Assembly: GCA_011032825.1 (NCBI GenBank)
Contig: JAADJZ010000014.1
Span: 434,001 to 498,000 of the forward strand
Direction of reading: 5' to 3'
DNA: 64,000 bases
From: Massariosphaeria phaeospora
Lineage: Eukaryota > Ascomycota > Dothideomycetes > Pleosporales
Shown in pieces: positions 1 to 11,607 of the stretch. Each line of letters opens with the position of its first letter. Positions within the stretch are counted from its first letter, which is position 1. A model generated the notes under the pieces. It worked only from the letters and a program-made list of their open reading frames with translations, was not told where the DNA came from and did not search any database. The translations under genes were made by a program, and so were the position numbers.

Positions 1-876
1 CTCAAGGCTGGGAAATGTTAGTTGTTACTAAGTGCTGGTCGTCTGAGCGGTCGTCAAGCCACGCGGGTAGATATCTTTCAGAGAGTAGAGTGAAGTGCGA
101 GACGGAATTACTCGCGGTCTCGTCTTCTGGCATTCCTGGTTGGTTTCAACGCGCAAAGTTTACTGATATACTCGCCCTCTGCCGTGCGGATGCACTTCAA
201 GAACATGCTCTTCCGTTGAGGTCCTTGGTTTCTCCGACTCTCTGCCTGCTCCCATGGTCGTCTAAGGCCACGCAGGTATGTTGGTCTTCCATCGCATGGA
301 TGTTACGATGCCACGGGCGAAAAGGCCGCGTAGGGTATGACGCCAGAGATCCAAAGGCTTGGCTATGTTGAGCTTTGATAGGATCTCCCAGGCTCTTCAG
401 CTAGTTGATGGTTGTTGCTTGGTTGTTGCTTAGTTGTTGCGTGGTGGGGGTGTGTGGGTTCAGGGCGGAAATGGAGTTGAGAGGTCCAGCGGTGGCGTTA
501 GATCCGGGCTATCTCCGAGCCTCGGCCCACGACGTGCGATGGCGTGCTTGACGCTAGCTATCATTTTTTTGTCCAGGACGACATGACGCGCTTCAACGCG
601 CCCGCAAGACGGCGCCCAGGCCAATCATGGCGCGCCAAAGACACCACCGCCATTACTGTGCTTCTCCTCGGCTGCTGGCTCCCTCTGCCGACATCGCTGT
701 ACATATCCTCCACCCACCGGAGACCTCGCCTGCACTTGAGACACCACCGTGGCTGCGCGTCCTGAAGCTGAAAGAGAAGCTGCACAGGCTCTCAGGCTCG
801 CCTCAATCCAGTGGGAGCTACATAGCAACGAGACTGAGCCATTGACACGGTTCTGGCGTCTTCAACTTCCTCGATA
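1..876. other. Upstream intergenic region of MET10
   Basis: No convincing gene is seen here. Short open frames exist on both strands but lack family similarity, and several rely on non-ATG starts. A short GTTGTTGCTT-like direct repeat lies around 405-440. The stretch just before 877 presumably holds the MET10 promoter and 5' leader. I see no perfect CACGTG element of the kind bound by sulfur regulators. Confidence 0.5.
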
Positions 877-3800
877 ATGCATTTTCCACAGTCCGAGTCC
901 GCTGGCCCCGGTGCCGAACAGCAACGCCCGAAAGCCTTCGCCGCGAAGTCGTCGAGTCTGCCGTTCGGACAGGACCTCCCTCTGGAGTCAATCAGCGGAC
1001 CGACGTATCTCACGGCCCAGACGCTCGTCCAGCAGGTCGCCTATACGCTCTCCGACAAGATCTTCGCATACTCGGCCGAATCGTTCGATCTCGATGTGGC
1101 TCTCAAATACTGGCAGGAGCAGGGCGAGCAGAATGCGTTTGGATACCACACGGGCGTCTCGTCGCTGGAGACACGGTCGGGCGCGGGCGCGATTGCGCTG
1201 GGCTACATGTTCTCCAAGGACTTTGACCTGAAGAAGCGCCACATCCCCCAGTCCATCGTCGCGTCCTCGTCGACTCTGCACTACCTCCGCCCGGCCCTGG
1301 ACCAGCTCGCGCTTCTCTACTCGGTCGCCAACCCGCTTACCGCGCACGTCGCGGCTGTAGACTACTCCGCGAACTCGGCCGCCGGACTGGTCACCGACTA
1401 TGTCTCGTCGTTGACGCTCGCCGAGGATTTGGGGCTCGGTCTTGTGTGCAGCCCGTCCGTGTTCGAGACGCAGCATATGGCCCTCTTCGCCACGTTGCTC
1501 TCCAGCGTTCTTCCCACAATACACACATACGATGGTATCAGCGTGGGACGAGAGACGGCGAGGGTGGTTGATACGCTCGACCAAGCCCGCCTCCACGAGA
1601 GCTACCAGGCAGTGCTCAAAGCCGTTTCCGAGGTGGACAAGAAGCATTCGGACGATGCCGGTCGCGTCGTTCGCTTGCTCGATGCTTTCAATGATGAGTT
1701 TGGCGCTGACTACAAGCTATTCGAGTACTACGGCCACGAAGAGCCCGAAACCGTTCTTGTTGTCTTCGGCACTGTAGAAGCATCCTTGACAGCTCAAGTC
1801 GCGACCGCTCTTGCGAGGGATGGTGACAAGGTTGGCGTCATCAATGTCCGCGTCTACAGACCTTTTGTCGAAGAGGCCTTCCTCGAGGTCCTGCCAAAGA
1901 GTACCCGCACTGTTGCAGTTCTTGGCCAAGTCAAAGATGAAGCCGCAGTTTTCGAACCCGTCGAATATTCTCGTCTCTATTCTGATGTCCTCGCGGCGAT
2001 CCGGCTCGCGTTCGATAGAAACGTCGACGTCATCAACATCAAGTATTCGCGAGAGCAAGTGTGGACACCCAGCAACATAGTAGACGTCTTCCGGCAAGCT
2101 CATGCCGAGAAGGTGCAGTCTGCGGAACTCCGCTCCTATGTCGACATTCTCAACACCGCGGATGTTCGCCAATACACATTTTGGAATTTGGATGAATCGC
2201 CGGCTGCCAACGCTCCGATCGTGCTTGGAAAGCTCTTCTCCTCCGATTCGTCGAAGAATGTCTTTGTCCGTACTGGTCACGACAACCTTGTCCGTGGCGG
2301 TGCCGTTCGCACAGATATCCGCAATGCTGACTACACCATCGAAGCGCCTTTCTCCGTCGAGCAAGCAGATGTCACTTTTGTTGGTGACGAGGCCCTGCTC
2401 AAAGACTTTGATGTATTGAACGGTGTCAAGGGTGACAGTTCGATCATCGTAAAACTCCCGGGTGTGAAGGACGAAGACCTCGAGAAAAAGCTATCACCTG
2501 CTCTGCGAAAGGACATTGTCGACAAGGATGTGGAGCTCTTTGTCTTTGATCCAAGTCTCTCGGAAAGCGTTGCCGAGGATCCTACGCTGGAGACGTATCT
2601 TACTCAGCTGGCTTTCTTGAAGGTCGCTCGGGAGGACCTGTTGACTTCGGGTCTTTCCAAACTGGCCGCCATCAATGGAAGCGCAGAGGTTTTCGAGAAA
2701 TTGACTCGCGAACTTGAAACCGCTCTCCGTGAAGTCGAGGTTCCGGTCGCTTGGGCTACGGTGGAAGAAGATGTGCAGCCTCTGCAGCTTCCAGCTGACA
2801 TCAACGTCAACAGTTTCGCTGCATTTGACCGAACTGAACACGAGCCGCCAAGTCTACTCAAGTCGTGGAAGATTGCTGCAAAAGGGCTGCTTTTCAAAGA
2901 AGCATACGGCACTGAAGCAGTCCTACGCCCCGATCTGGGTATCAAGACTTCTGTTGCCCATGTCAAAGAACATCGTCGTCTCACGCCAGATACATACGAC
3001 CGTAACATTTTTCACATTGAGTTCGACCTAGGTGATTCTGGACTTACCTATGCCATCGGCGAAGCCCTCGGCATACACGCTGAGAACGACAAGGGCGAGG
3101 TGGAAGAGTTCATCAAATGGTATGGTCTCAATGCCGAAGAGGTCGTCGAGGTGCCATCACGAGAGGATCCGAACGTCTTGGTGAACCGCACCGTGTACCA
3201 GTCGCTCGTGCAAAACGTCGACATCTTTGGCCGCCCGCCCAAGCGATTCTACGAGGCGCTTGCCGAGTTCGCTGACAACGAGGAAGAGAAACTGGAGCTC
3301 GAAACTCTTGCGAGTCCAATGGGATCCACCGAGTTCAAGCGTCGCGCGGAAGTGGACACCGTCACGTTTGCCGATATCCTACTCGATTTCCCGTCTGCGC
3401 ACCCCTCGTTCCACGACATCGTCCGCATCGTCAGCCCGATGAAGCGTCGCGAGTACTCGATTGCTTCGTCGCAGCACGTCACGCCCAACTCCGTGGCTCT
3501 GCTCATCGTCACCGTGAACTGGGTCGACCCTAAAGGCCGCGACCGCTTCGGCCAAGCAACGCGCTACATCAACGAGCTCCGTGTTGGCCAGCCCGTCACC
3601 GTCTCCGTCAAGCCCTCGGTCATGAAACTCCCGCCCAAAACCACAGCCCCCATCATCATGGCGGGCCTCGGCACCGGGCTCGCTCCCTTCCGCGCCTTCG
3701 TGCAGGAGCGCGCCTACCAAAAGCAGCAAGGCCACGACATCGGCGAAGTCCTGCTCTACATGGGCGCCCGCCACCAGCGCGAAGAGTACCTCTACGGCGA

Positions 3801-4116
3801 GGAGTGGGAAGCGTACCAGGACGCGGGCATCATCACCCTGCTCGGCCGCGCCTTCTCGCGCGACCAGCCGCAGAAGATATACATCCAGGACCGCATGCGG
3901 CAGACGCTCGCGGATATCCGCCAGGCGTACTTGGAGAAGGAGGGTAGCTTTTACTTGTGCGGGCCGACGTGGCCGGTGCCGGATGTCACGGCTGTGTTGC
4001 AGGAGGCGGTGGAGGTCCAGCATAAGGTGCGGAACCCTGGGGCAAAGAAGGTGGATAGTCGACGGGTGATTGAGACGTTGAAGGAGGCGCAGAGGTATGT
4101 GCTTGAGGTTTATTAG
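877..4116 (+). CDS. MET10: Sulfite reductase [NADPH] flavoprotein (alpha) subunit
   Basis: This is the flavoprotein subunit of assimilatory sulfite reductase, which passes electrons from NADPH through FAD to the sirohaem (beta) subunit so that sulfite becomes sulfide for cysteine and methionine synthesis in the cytosol. The frame is a single exon of 1079 residues, close to the usual fungal length. The N-terminal ~430 residues match the PFOR-like region specific to fungal Met10. The C-terminal half is a ferredoxin-NADP reductase module: the FAD motif REYSIASS is near residue 858, the nucleotide loop GLGTGLAPFRAF near 930, and YLCGPTWPVPDV near 1027. The protein ends in an aromatic residue, as expected where it stacks on the flavin. 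The ATG at 877 gives the conserved start; no intron is needed. The call is confident. Confidence 0.95.
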   Translation: MHFPQSESAGPGAEQQRPKAFAAKSSSLPFGQDLPLESISGPTYLTAQTLVQQVAYTLSDKIFAYSAESFDLDVALKYWQEQGEQNAFGYHTGVSSLETRSGAGAIALGYMFSKDFDLKKRHIPQSIVASSSTLHYLRPALDQLALLYSVANPLTAHVAAVDYSANSAAGLVTDYVSSLTLAEDLGLGLVCSPSVFETQHMALFATLLSSVLPTIHTYDGISVGRETARVVDTLDQARLHESYQAVLKAVSEVDKKHSDDAGRVVRLLDAFNDEFGADYKLFEYYGHEEPETVLVVFGTVEASLTAQVATALARDGDKVGVINVRVYRPFVEEAFLEVLPKSTRTVAVLGQVKDEAAVFEPVEYSRLYSDVLAAIRLAFDRNVDVINIKYSREQVWTPSNIVDVFRQAHAEKVQSAELRSYVDILNTADVRQYTFWNLDESPAANAPIVLGKLFSSDSSKNVFVRTGHDNLVRGGAVRTDIRNADYTIEAPFSVEQADVTFVGDEALLKDFDVLNGVKGDSSIIVKLPGVKDEDLEKKLSPALRKDIVDKDVELFVFDPSLSESVAEDPTLETYLTQLAFLKVAREDLLTSGLSKLAAINGSAEVFEKLTRELETALREVEVPVAWATVEEDVQPLQLPADINVNSFAAFDRTEHEPPSLLKSWKIAAKGLLFKEAYGTEAVLRPDLGIKTSVAHVKEHRRLTPDTYDRNIFHIEFDLGDSGLTYAIGEALGIHAENDKGEVEEFIKWYGLNAEEVVEVPSREDPNVLVNRTVYQSLVQNVDIFGRPPKRFYEALAEFADNEEEKLELETLASPMGSTEFKRRAEVDTVTFADILLDFPSAHPSFHDIVRIVSPMKRREYSIASSQHVTPNSVALLIVTVNWVDPKGRDRFGQATRYINELRVGQPVTVSVKPSVMKLPPKTTAPIIMAGLGTGLAPFRAFVQERAYQKQQGHDIGEVLLYMGARHQREEYLYGEEWEAYQDAGIITLLGRAFSRDQPQKIYIQDRMRQTLADIRQAYLEKEGSFYLCGPTWPVPDVTAVLQEAVEVQHKVRNPGAKKVDSRRVIETLKEAQRYVLEVY

Positions 4117-4284
4117 ATGCTGGAGCGAGGGCTGGGGTCGTAGGCACAGGTATGTCTGCGGCTGCGATGTTGAAGAATACGCGTAACATACCTTGTTGCT
4201 CGCCTTGGAGTGGCGAGAAAGAGCCTAAGTACGTAGAAAATATACGTGTTTAATTTCCAAAAGATAAGTGCTTAGGGTTAATCA

Positions 4285-4400
4285 TTGAGATTTAGAGACT
4301 TGGATTAATGAGATTTAGAGACTGGGATTAATGATATTGATGAGATCAATGAGATAGAGAGACTGCGAGATTGAGAGACTGATTACTGCGAGATTGATGA
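4285..4400. repeat. Degenerate GAGATTTAGAGACT-type tandem repeat
   Basis: Two nearly identical units built on GAGATTTAGAGACT plus GGATTAAT are followed by more divergent GAGATNNAGAGACT units. It is a purine-rich low-complexity array with no coding potential. Confidence 0.6.
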
Positions 4401-4564
4401 GCACGCTGAAGGTTGGCTAGCCTTGTAAGAGCTCGGCACAGGCTGTGGAGACGGTGGCGTAAGGGGCAGCTCTAGACCCAGGAGGGGATGGGTCTTTGGG
4501 TTCTTTGCCCGTAATGTGGAGCGTAGAAAGGAGCATGAGAACCCCCCTGGCAGAATTCATTGCC

Positions 4565-4750
4565 GATATTGGAGAAGACTTTAGGCAATCCTTTTGACAG
4601 CCTAGGAGTTTTTAGCTCTAGGTAGATAGTTTACTTCTGTCTTTACAAAGCCCTATTGTATCTAGCATACTAGGTAGTGTCTATGTAGGGCTGGTAGAGG
4701 TAAGGGTCGGCTTACCTAGGTGCGCATCAGGAATTAATTATGACAGGGCG
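4565..4750. repeat. Dispersed repeat, copy A
   Basis: This stretch matches 9625-9790 in the same orientation. Shared blocks include GACAGCCTAGGAG, TCTTTACAAAG, CCTATTGTAT and a common CAGGGCGAT near the distal end. The copies differ mainly by C/T and G/A changes and small indels. It is AT-rich and non-coding, so it is probably a decayed transposon fragment rather than a gene. Confidence 0.65.
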
Positions 4751-5029
4751 ATAAGAAAACAGCAAGAGCTTTGATAAGGCGTTTGCAATTCGTATGCTTT
4801 CTGATATATGGAACCATTATCTGCCAAGATAGGTGGTTAGGTGAGGAATCTTCAAAACGATATACACTATCCAAAACACTTGTGTAGGCGAGTAAAGACT
4901 GGGGGAAGCCCGGGGTTGAACGACTAAACATTATGTAAACCAACATCCGCAGAATCGCGTCCATCTCCCAATGAACGTTACCATGACAGGAGCATGCCGC
5001 GCCATCATGCTCTACCGCCGCGAGTCCGC

Positions 5030-6101
5030 TTACTTATTCCACTTCCACAGTTCATTCTTATCGTGGGGAACGGTTGGTTCTGGACGGTCGACAACAATGC
5101 TATGTTCAACACGAATCCTTTCTCCAGTGGCCTTTTCGTGGTCCTCCTCCACTGGATTTGGGAAAGTCACCATTTGAATATCGCTAGCCTGGCTCGCACA
5201 TGCGCCAACATCGTTCGTTTTCTTGGACCTGGACGAAACATTGTACCCCGAAGCCTTCGCGTAGTTGCTAGATCGTGCATTGTCCTTGACTGTGGAGCGA
5301 AGTTGGTCCAGAATGGCGCATTCGGTGCGGAGTTTGATGGCGTATACGGCGACTTTGAAGTGGCCTTGCAAGAAGAAGAGCCCCGCGAAGCAGACGCCCA
5401 TGAGAGCGATGTCGAGGCAGATGATATATACGTTTATCCATATGAGGTGAGTCAGTACCTTTCGGTATGCATCTTTACGACTTAGCAAGGCCGTGCTCTT
5501 TAGGTGTCGGCGAGTTTCGTAGATGTAGAGGAGGGAGATGATCGTTTCGACGACGAAGAAGACTGTCACTTCGAACTTGCTCCAGATAAGATATACCGGT
5601 CCCAGTTTAGCAACTCTTTCTGGCGTTCTCTGTGTGCGGGGATTAGCCGGAAGGCTCTCTTTCGCATGTAGGCATCTTACTTACGCAAATGATACCAGAG
5701 ATGACTGTCGTCCCACCAATGAAAACGCTATTAGCGATGATCATGTATAACACCCAGCGGTACGAGCCCGCCGTTTTCAACACCAAATGCAGCCTCGAGT
5801 AGAGTACAAATGATTGCGGGATCACGTAGGCAGCCCAAGTAACATGGACCACAATGTTTGAGGATAAACCGCTCCAGCCCCCGAAGTTGATGAGAGTGAT
5901 GGTTATGGAATGGAGGATGATTGCGGTTGCGCTGATGAAGATACTCCAGAAGTAGAGACCCCGACGCGTGAAAGTGACGGATATGCGTACGAGGAGCTCC
6001 GCGGAAAAGTACCAGGCTAGGCCGAGAAAGGCTGCTGCTGTCATCGCCGACGGAAGAGGCGTGATTGCAGCAGTGGAAAGGTTTCCATTGCCATTAGCCA
6101 T
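5030..6101 (-). CDS. DUF7703-family seven-helix membrane protein
   Basis: Two exons (6101-5685 and 5629-5030) flank a 55 bp intron with GTAAGT donor and CACAG acceptor, giving 338 residues. About seven hydrophobic segments run through the first ~230 residues, followed by a hydrophilic tail. The segment VYLIWSKFEVTVFFVVE and the later ICLDIALMG helix match the fungal DUF7703 family of GPCR-like integral membrane proteins, whose function is unknown. I chose the ATG at 6101; an upstream TTG-started extension is not credible. The junction restores a continuous family motif (RTPERVAKLGPVYLIW), which supports the splice. No ligand or partner can be inferred. Confidence 0.85.
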
Positions 6102-7927
6102 GGTTGACGACAAGGTGATTGAGAACGAGCTCTAAAGACCCAGGAACGGACAGAAGGACGCATATCAACGTGTTAGACTTTACCGTGTTTATACACTCAG
6201 GCCCACGGAGGTGGATACGAGGCACATAAGGTCTTAGGCGATGGTGGCGGTTCATCTCAGGAGCATGCACGTCAAAGCAAGGCATCCACACGATTTGCGA
6301 CCAATGGCACAGCAATGGCACAGAGATAAGGGCTCGATAGTATGAATGCCTCACCAATAATCGCGATCGATGCGGATATAAGTGACATGCATCCCACCAA
6401 CAGTTCGTCATCGCCTCCCCTGGCCGTTGGATTCGAAGTCTGGGCGCAATGCTTGTGCGTTTAAGCCTGTCAGACCCAGAGATCGGAGACGCCACAGTCT
6501 CGAATCGCGAGCGCCACGCACCTGGCGGACGGGACACAATGCTTCTCGTGCGGACTTACCGCTTCTCAACGAATTGGAACATGCTTAGATGTCGTTGGAC
6601 ATGTCATCTACGATCGAAACCCCCAGCTCTGACCCTAGATACCGGGTCGGTACTAATGTCCGACATTTGCAAATAGGAAGGGATCAGCATAATGTAAATT
6701 TGTGGGGGTTAGCTACTGAAACAGGGCAAGTGCACTTCCACTCGCACGAGAAGACGGTATCATGACGAACAACCGCAAGTGCCATTCGTCGTAGAGCTTT
6801 TCTTTTCTAACAACAAGATTATCATTTAGTAAAGAAGGACAATTGTTATATTCTTTATGCGCCAGAATATATTCCTCTAAACAACGTCTTAGACAGCCAG
6901 GTCCATCCAACTCAAAGATTCCAGAGATATAATCAACTGACAAGACAATACTCCGTATCTTGTATACGATGGGGCTTTGTAGATGTGAAGCCCAGTCTCC
7001 TTCTCTATCCTAGAATTGCTTACACTGTTAGGAGAATACCAGCAGATCTCTCTAGACAACGACAAAGGTTATAGCCAATATCGGATGACCATTCAGAGCA
7101 TCTGGGTAACGTGCTCTTGCCCGCGGAGGAAAACCTTACCTTTGCAGGTACCTAATGCGAGGCCGCACGTGATGTAACAGCTCAGCCGTGTCCCTGGTCT
7201 CGTGACTGTGGCGACAGCGCCTGCCGCAATTGAAGGGCTATCGCGTGGCCTTAGTTTCAAACGTGCGCTAAGTGGTTCCAGGGTTGGTCCGTACCGCAAG
7301 CCGTCTAGCGCCATGCACGTCGGATGGGATACTTGCTTGTTGACGATCTGCGTTGACTGGCAACCTCAGGTGTAGAACATTCAACAGCTTCGAGAAGAAT
7401 TACTCCGCTTCAAATGCAGTCCCAAAATTATTCTGCTGACTCTTCGACGGAAGGAGCCAGACGCTGTGTGTTTCAGCGTTAGAGTAACCACACGTGCGAG
7501 AGAACCAGAAACGCAGCGTGCGGAGTTTTAGAGCCACCGATCCGACTGTTGGACAGATGGAAACCTTTCTCTCGTACGCAAGGTTCTCTGAAAATAAGCG
7601 GTTTTTATCCTAAAAGGCTACAGCCGTATCAAGCGTATAGAGAAAGGTTTTCGGGATAAGAATAACAAAAATCGTAAGGCAAATCAACGTAGACACTTTT
7701 TATTATGCAGTTTGTTTACATTGTTAGGTGCGCGCAGCGGTTTTGGGGAGAGACCTTGTTTTCGGAGTTATGCGTACGAGAGCCTTTCTCCGCATCCTTC
7801 AACTAGTTCGACCGAAATATATCGGCCTTGGCACTCCGCCTACCCCTCATAAATAAGTGAATGGAGAAATTTGGGTAACATCAACGTTGGCGTACTCTCA
7901 GTTTCACCTTACCTGCACTATATCACC
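6102..7927. other. Intergenic region, no clear gene
   Basis: No gene can be supported in these 1.8 kb. A minus-strand frame at 6713-6943 has protein-like composition but no ATG start and no recognised family; it could be a relic. A TATA-like ATAAATAA sits near 7849, about 80 bp before the start of the enoyl reductase gene, and is a plausible core promoter element. Confidence 0.4.
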
Positions 7928-9179
7928 ATGAAGGCCGTTATCATTAAAGAGCATGGCATTGCTGCCATGACCGAGATCGAAGAGCCGGCTTTACGACCAG
8001 ACTACGTCAAAGTCAAGGTTGTCGCGGTTGCACTCAACCCAACGGACGTCCACCATACAGCCAGTGCCGGCCGAGTTGGCGGAATCGTTGGCTGTGATAT
8101 CTCAGGGATCGTCGAAGAGGTGGGTAAGGAATGCAAGTCTGACGTCAAGAAAGGCGATGCCGTCTGGGCCGTGAGCCATGGAGCCAACCTCGTAAGTGAT
8201 CTCTAAACCCTAAAAAAAAAAAACGAATCTAACCGTACTAGAGCGACGAAGCAGACGGTGGCTTTGCCGAATTCGCGCAGGTCCGAGACGGCCACATCGC
8301 GAAGATTCCAGAGGGTATGTCTTTCGAAGAAACGTGCGCACTGGGTGTTGGTATTACCAGCACAGGGCAGACTCTTTACATGACCTTGAAACTGCCGTTT
8401 CCGGGTGATAAGCCGCTCGAAGACTCACCCTTCATTTTCATCTATGGCGGTAGTACAGCAACTGGCACTATGGCCATACAATTTGCGAAGCTGTAAGATC
8501 ACCGTTCAAGTATGTTACCACGCTAATACCGTGATAGCTCGGGACTCAAAGTCGTAAGCACGGCAAGCCCAGCAAACTTCGACCTCGTCAAATCCAGAGG
8601 AGCAGATGCCGTCTTCGACTACCACGATCCCGACTGTGCGCGCAAGATCAAAGATTACACCAATGGATCGCTGCACTACGTTCTCGATTGCATATCGACC
8701 GAACAGAGCTTCAAGATTGTCGCCGAAGCTCTGCCCGAATCGAGCGACAAACCTATTCAAGTTGTCACTCTTTTGCCAACGGACACCTGGCCGCGGAAAG
8801 ACGTCCAACCAACCACCGTACTTGCCTACACTTCGTTGGGAAAAGCATTCACAAAGTTCGGAATGGACCTTCCTGCAATTCCGCCTCATTTCGATTCTGG
8901 TGTTAAGTTCTGGAAATTGAGCAATGAGCTCCTTGCGGCGGGAAAAATCAAACCACATCCGGTCGCCCTTCGAAGTGGTGGCTTGAGCGGTATTCCAGAC
9001 GGGTGAGTACCTCACAGTCGCGGCTTAGAATATTTGAAGCTAACGTGGACAGGCTCGCGGAGCATGGCCGTGGTGAGGTTAGTGGTGTAAAACTCGTGTA
9101 CAAACTGTCGGATACAGATGATTCTGTCACCGGAAGCGGATCTACTGTGGAGGCGCCGAAGCTGGGGTCAAATTGGTAA
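7928..9179 (+). CDS. Zinc-binding alcohol dehydrogenase-like enoyl reductase (ToxD/LovC type)
   Basis: Four exons (7928-8191, 8242-8492, 8538-9002, 9053-9179) give 368 residues. The protein is a medium-chain dehydrogenase/reductase of the fungal ToxD/trans-enoyl-reductase group, which reduces enoyl or related substrates with NADPH, often beside polyketide synthases. The N-terminal GroES-like half carries VALNPTDVHH and GCDISGIVEEVG. The Rossmann half has YGGSTATGTMAIQFAKL, and SRGADAVFDYHD marks the usual cofactor region. All three introns are 44-50 bp, with donors GTAAGT, GTAAGA and GTGAGT. No polyketide synthase lies in the window, so the substrate is unknown. A non-ATG extension upstream of 7928 was rejected. 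Confidence 0.9.
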
Positions 9180-10418
9180 GACCTTGAGGTATTGAACACC
9201 TTCGAACACAAACTCCATGCAAATGGCGGGCTTCAATGGGTTTCTGAAGATGGTAGATGCCCGCCAACTGCTTGGCCACTCGTCGTCGCTGTATAGTGGT
9301 GCTTGCATACTTTCTGTAATAAGAACAACTAGTGTATTTCCGTCCCTGCAAATTAATGAACCTCGCTATCTCTTCTGAATTGATAACAGCCTTTAGGGAT
9401 CATCTTCTGTAGACTTCCAAGTCCGACACATGAGGAGGACAGCGGGGCCCCGCCTGCAAATGTATCTTGAACTAGGCCAAAGATCTCAGCAAATCCCATC
9501 CCCTGAAAACCCGTCAATTTTACTAGGGACCTCGCTAACTTTTAAAACACTAGTTTGTTCAATCAATCACTATGACACGTCAAAAAGTCGACGGCATTCA
9601 TGCTGATACGGGCACCCCATTGCTGATAAGAAAGACTCTAGGCTATTCTCCTGACAGCCTAGGAGATTCTAATAGTAGATAGGTTATCTAGTTCTATCTT
9701 TACAAAGTCCTATTGTATATACTATACTAGGCAATGTCTAGAGAGAGAGATAAGAGGATAGGGTAAGGCAGGTAGGCGCGCGTTGGAAACGAGCTCTGCC
9801 AGGGCGATGCGGGCACACTCCATCCGCTATTCGAACTTGGTATATCGCAGGTATTCATCGGCGAAGTAGCGGACATCCGCCGTATGATTACCATCGACAT
9901 TAAAGTCTATACCACAACATAAAGCGATGGGAGTGAAAATCAGGCCAAGAGAGCCGTGGAGAGGCCTGTGAAAACGAAATTGGAAAAGTTGGAAGGGTCT
10001 GAAAGACTAACTCTACTTGAGCTAATCTCAAATAATGCTCACGTGCTCTATGCGCTTTCTAAGGCTGTATAAAAGGTTTGCGCGAATGTCCAAGGCTTTC
10101 TAAGATTGGATTATGAAGGATCCAGAACTTATAATCGGATTAAGCCGGGTTACTACACCGGCATGCAAAGGTACGTCGCCTGATTATGCGGTTCATCCGA
10201 TAAATGCATGGCGGCATATGGTGAAAGCCAGTATAGGCGCACTTATCTTGAACAGGTCGTCCCTGGGCTTTTTTGTTCGTTGTCCTCGCAAAGGTGAATT
10301 AGTGGGAAATCGGTGCGGGGTAATCGGGCGTGAAAGGACTGTGCCACTTAGCATAGGTCTTCCTTCCTTCGTTATCGCCATCAGTACTTGCCCTAAAAGA
10401 GAGCCGGAGTGCAACATC
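9180..10418. other. Intergenic region with dispersed repeat copy B
   Basis: No gene is seen. It contains the second copy of the dispersed repeat (about 9625-9790). The open frame of the next gene extends upstream to 10113, but that part shows no family similarity and is treated as untranslated. Confidence 0.45.
9625..9790. repeat. Dispersed repeat, copy B
   Basis: This is a second, same-orientation copy of the repeat at 4565-4750. It shares GACAGCCTAGGAG, TCTTTACAAAG, CCTATTGTAT and a distal CAGGGCGAT. Both copies are AT-rich and differ mostly by transitions. No reading frame or terminal repeat is evident, so the parent element is unknown. Confidence 0.65.
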
Positions 10419-11351
10419 ATGTCAAACTTCACGCTTATCACGTACATCCGCCTCAAAGCGACCGTCACAATTCTACGCTTCGTCGTCGCACTCGGCGCGT
10501 TCTTGCCGCTTCGCCGTGACCGTTTGTCGACTTCCACCGCGGCGATCGAATGCATCCGCATTCCTTCCAGACAACCTGGGCGCACCATCACGGCCGAGCT
10601 CTATATCCCTCCGGACTCGACCAGTGCAAGGCCTGTTCTGATCAACTGGCATGGTAGCGGCTTCATCTTCCCGTTGCACGGTAGTGATTCTGTGTACTGC
10701 GCACGTGTCGCGAAAGAAGCAGGAGTCTTTGTCCTGGATGCTGATTATCGGCACGCACCTGAGTTCCCCTTTCCCAAGCCACTCGAGGATGTTGAGGATG
10801 TCTTAAAATGGGTCGATGGGCAGTCTTCGAGGTTCGATCTTTCTCGCGTCGGAGTGAGTGGGTTCAGCGCCGGGGCAACACTAGCGCTTACCGCTGCCTC
10901 AGGTCTCAGAAAGAAACTCGACAACGCGAAAATCATACTCGCGGTTGCATTGTATCCAGTAACCGACCTCTCTATCGACTACTCCCAAAAGACCGTTCCC
11001 CGTCCGATCAACCCGCATCCACCCTTCATGGCCAACCTCTTCAACGATTGCTACGCGCCAGAGCTATCACTCCGTAGCAATCCTCGGGTTTCGCCCGGAT
11101 TGGCCGATCCTAGCACCTTTCCCGACACTATAGTCCTTCTGACGTGTGAGGGCGATAACTTCGCACCCGAGGGAGATGCACTGGCGGAGAAATTACAAGA
11201 TGGAAAAAGAAGGGTTGTGCACAAGCGGCTCAAGGATATCCATCACGGCTTTGACAAGGGTGTGAAAGAGGGGACGAAAGAATGGGATAGAAGGGAAGAA
11301 GCGTACGGTATCATTGTGCGTACTCTAAAAGAGACCTTTGAAACTGCCTAA
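10419..11351 (+). CDS. Alpha/beta hydrolase (HSL-like, fold-3 esterase)
   Basis: A single exon gives 310 residues from the ATG at 10419. It is a serine hydrolase of the hormone-sensitive-lipase-like group, expected to cleave carboxyl esters or lactones. The oxyanion motif is HGSGF (His near 78) instead of the more common HGGG. The nucleophile elbow GFSAG places Ser near 150. An acid lies in the CEGDNFAPEG segment, and the catalytic His is in HHGFD near 276. A hydrophobic stretch at residues ~15-30 could be an anchor. The frame is open upstream to 10113, but those 102 residues look unlike protein and the family begins near my start. It lies between the enoyl reductase and the DJ-1 gene, which fits a tailoring role; the substrate is unknown. 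Confidence 0.88.
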   Translation: MSNFTLITYIRLKATVTILRFVVALGAFLPLRRDRLSTSTAAIECIRIPSRQPGRTITAELYIPPDSTSARPVLINWHGSGFIFPLHGSDSVYCARVAKEAGVFVLDADYRHAPEFPFPKPLEDVEDVLKWVDGQSSRFDLSRVGVSGFSAGATLALTAASGLRKKLDNAKIILAVALYPVTDLSIDYSQKTVPRPINPHPPFMANLFNDCYAPELSLRSNPRVSPGLADPSTFPDTIVLLTCEGDNFAPEGDALAEKLQDGKRRVVHKRLKDIHHGFDKGVKEGTKEWDRREEAYGIIVRTLKETFETA

Positions 11352-11607
11352 TACCTCAGAAGATAAAGTGGAAACTGTTATTACTGTGTGGATCGCGGCT
11401 GTGTTTTGAAAAGGTTTTTAGAGGATACCTTTGACGGTCTTACATCTGTGTGCTAGATACAGTGTCTTGAAAGATTTGAAGACATCGTACATGGAAGAAC
11501 TAGCAACAAGTATCCACCGACTTCGGTTCTACCTTAGTATTGATGCAACACGAAATCCCTTTGCCACCATATATGGTTGCAAAGCCCCAGCTCTATCAGC
11601 AACGCAC

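Larger units (their letters stand above)
4117..5029. other. Intergenic region with repeats
   Basis: No gene is recognised between MET10 and the DUF7703 gene. The region holds a short degenerate tandem array (about 4285-4400) and one copy of a dispersed repeat (about 4565-4750), listed separately. Confidence 0.5.

Noticed and set aside
1717..2364. Long antisense frames inside MET10 (also 988-1647 and 3379-4023)
   Set aside because: They overlap a conserved single-exon gene and lack any recognisable motif.
10113..10418. N-terminal extension of the alpha/beta hydrolase frame
   Set aside because: The extra 102 residues have no family similarity and the enzyme family begins near the ATG at 10419.
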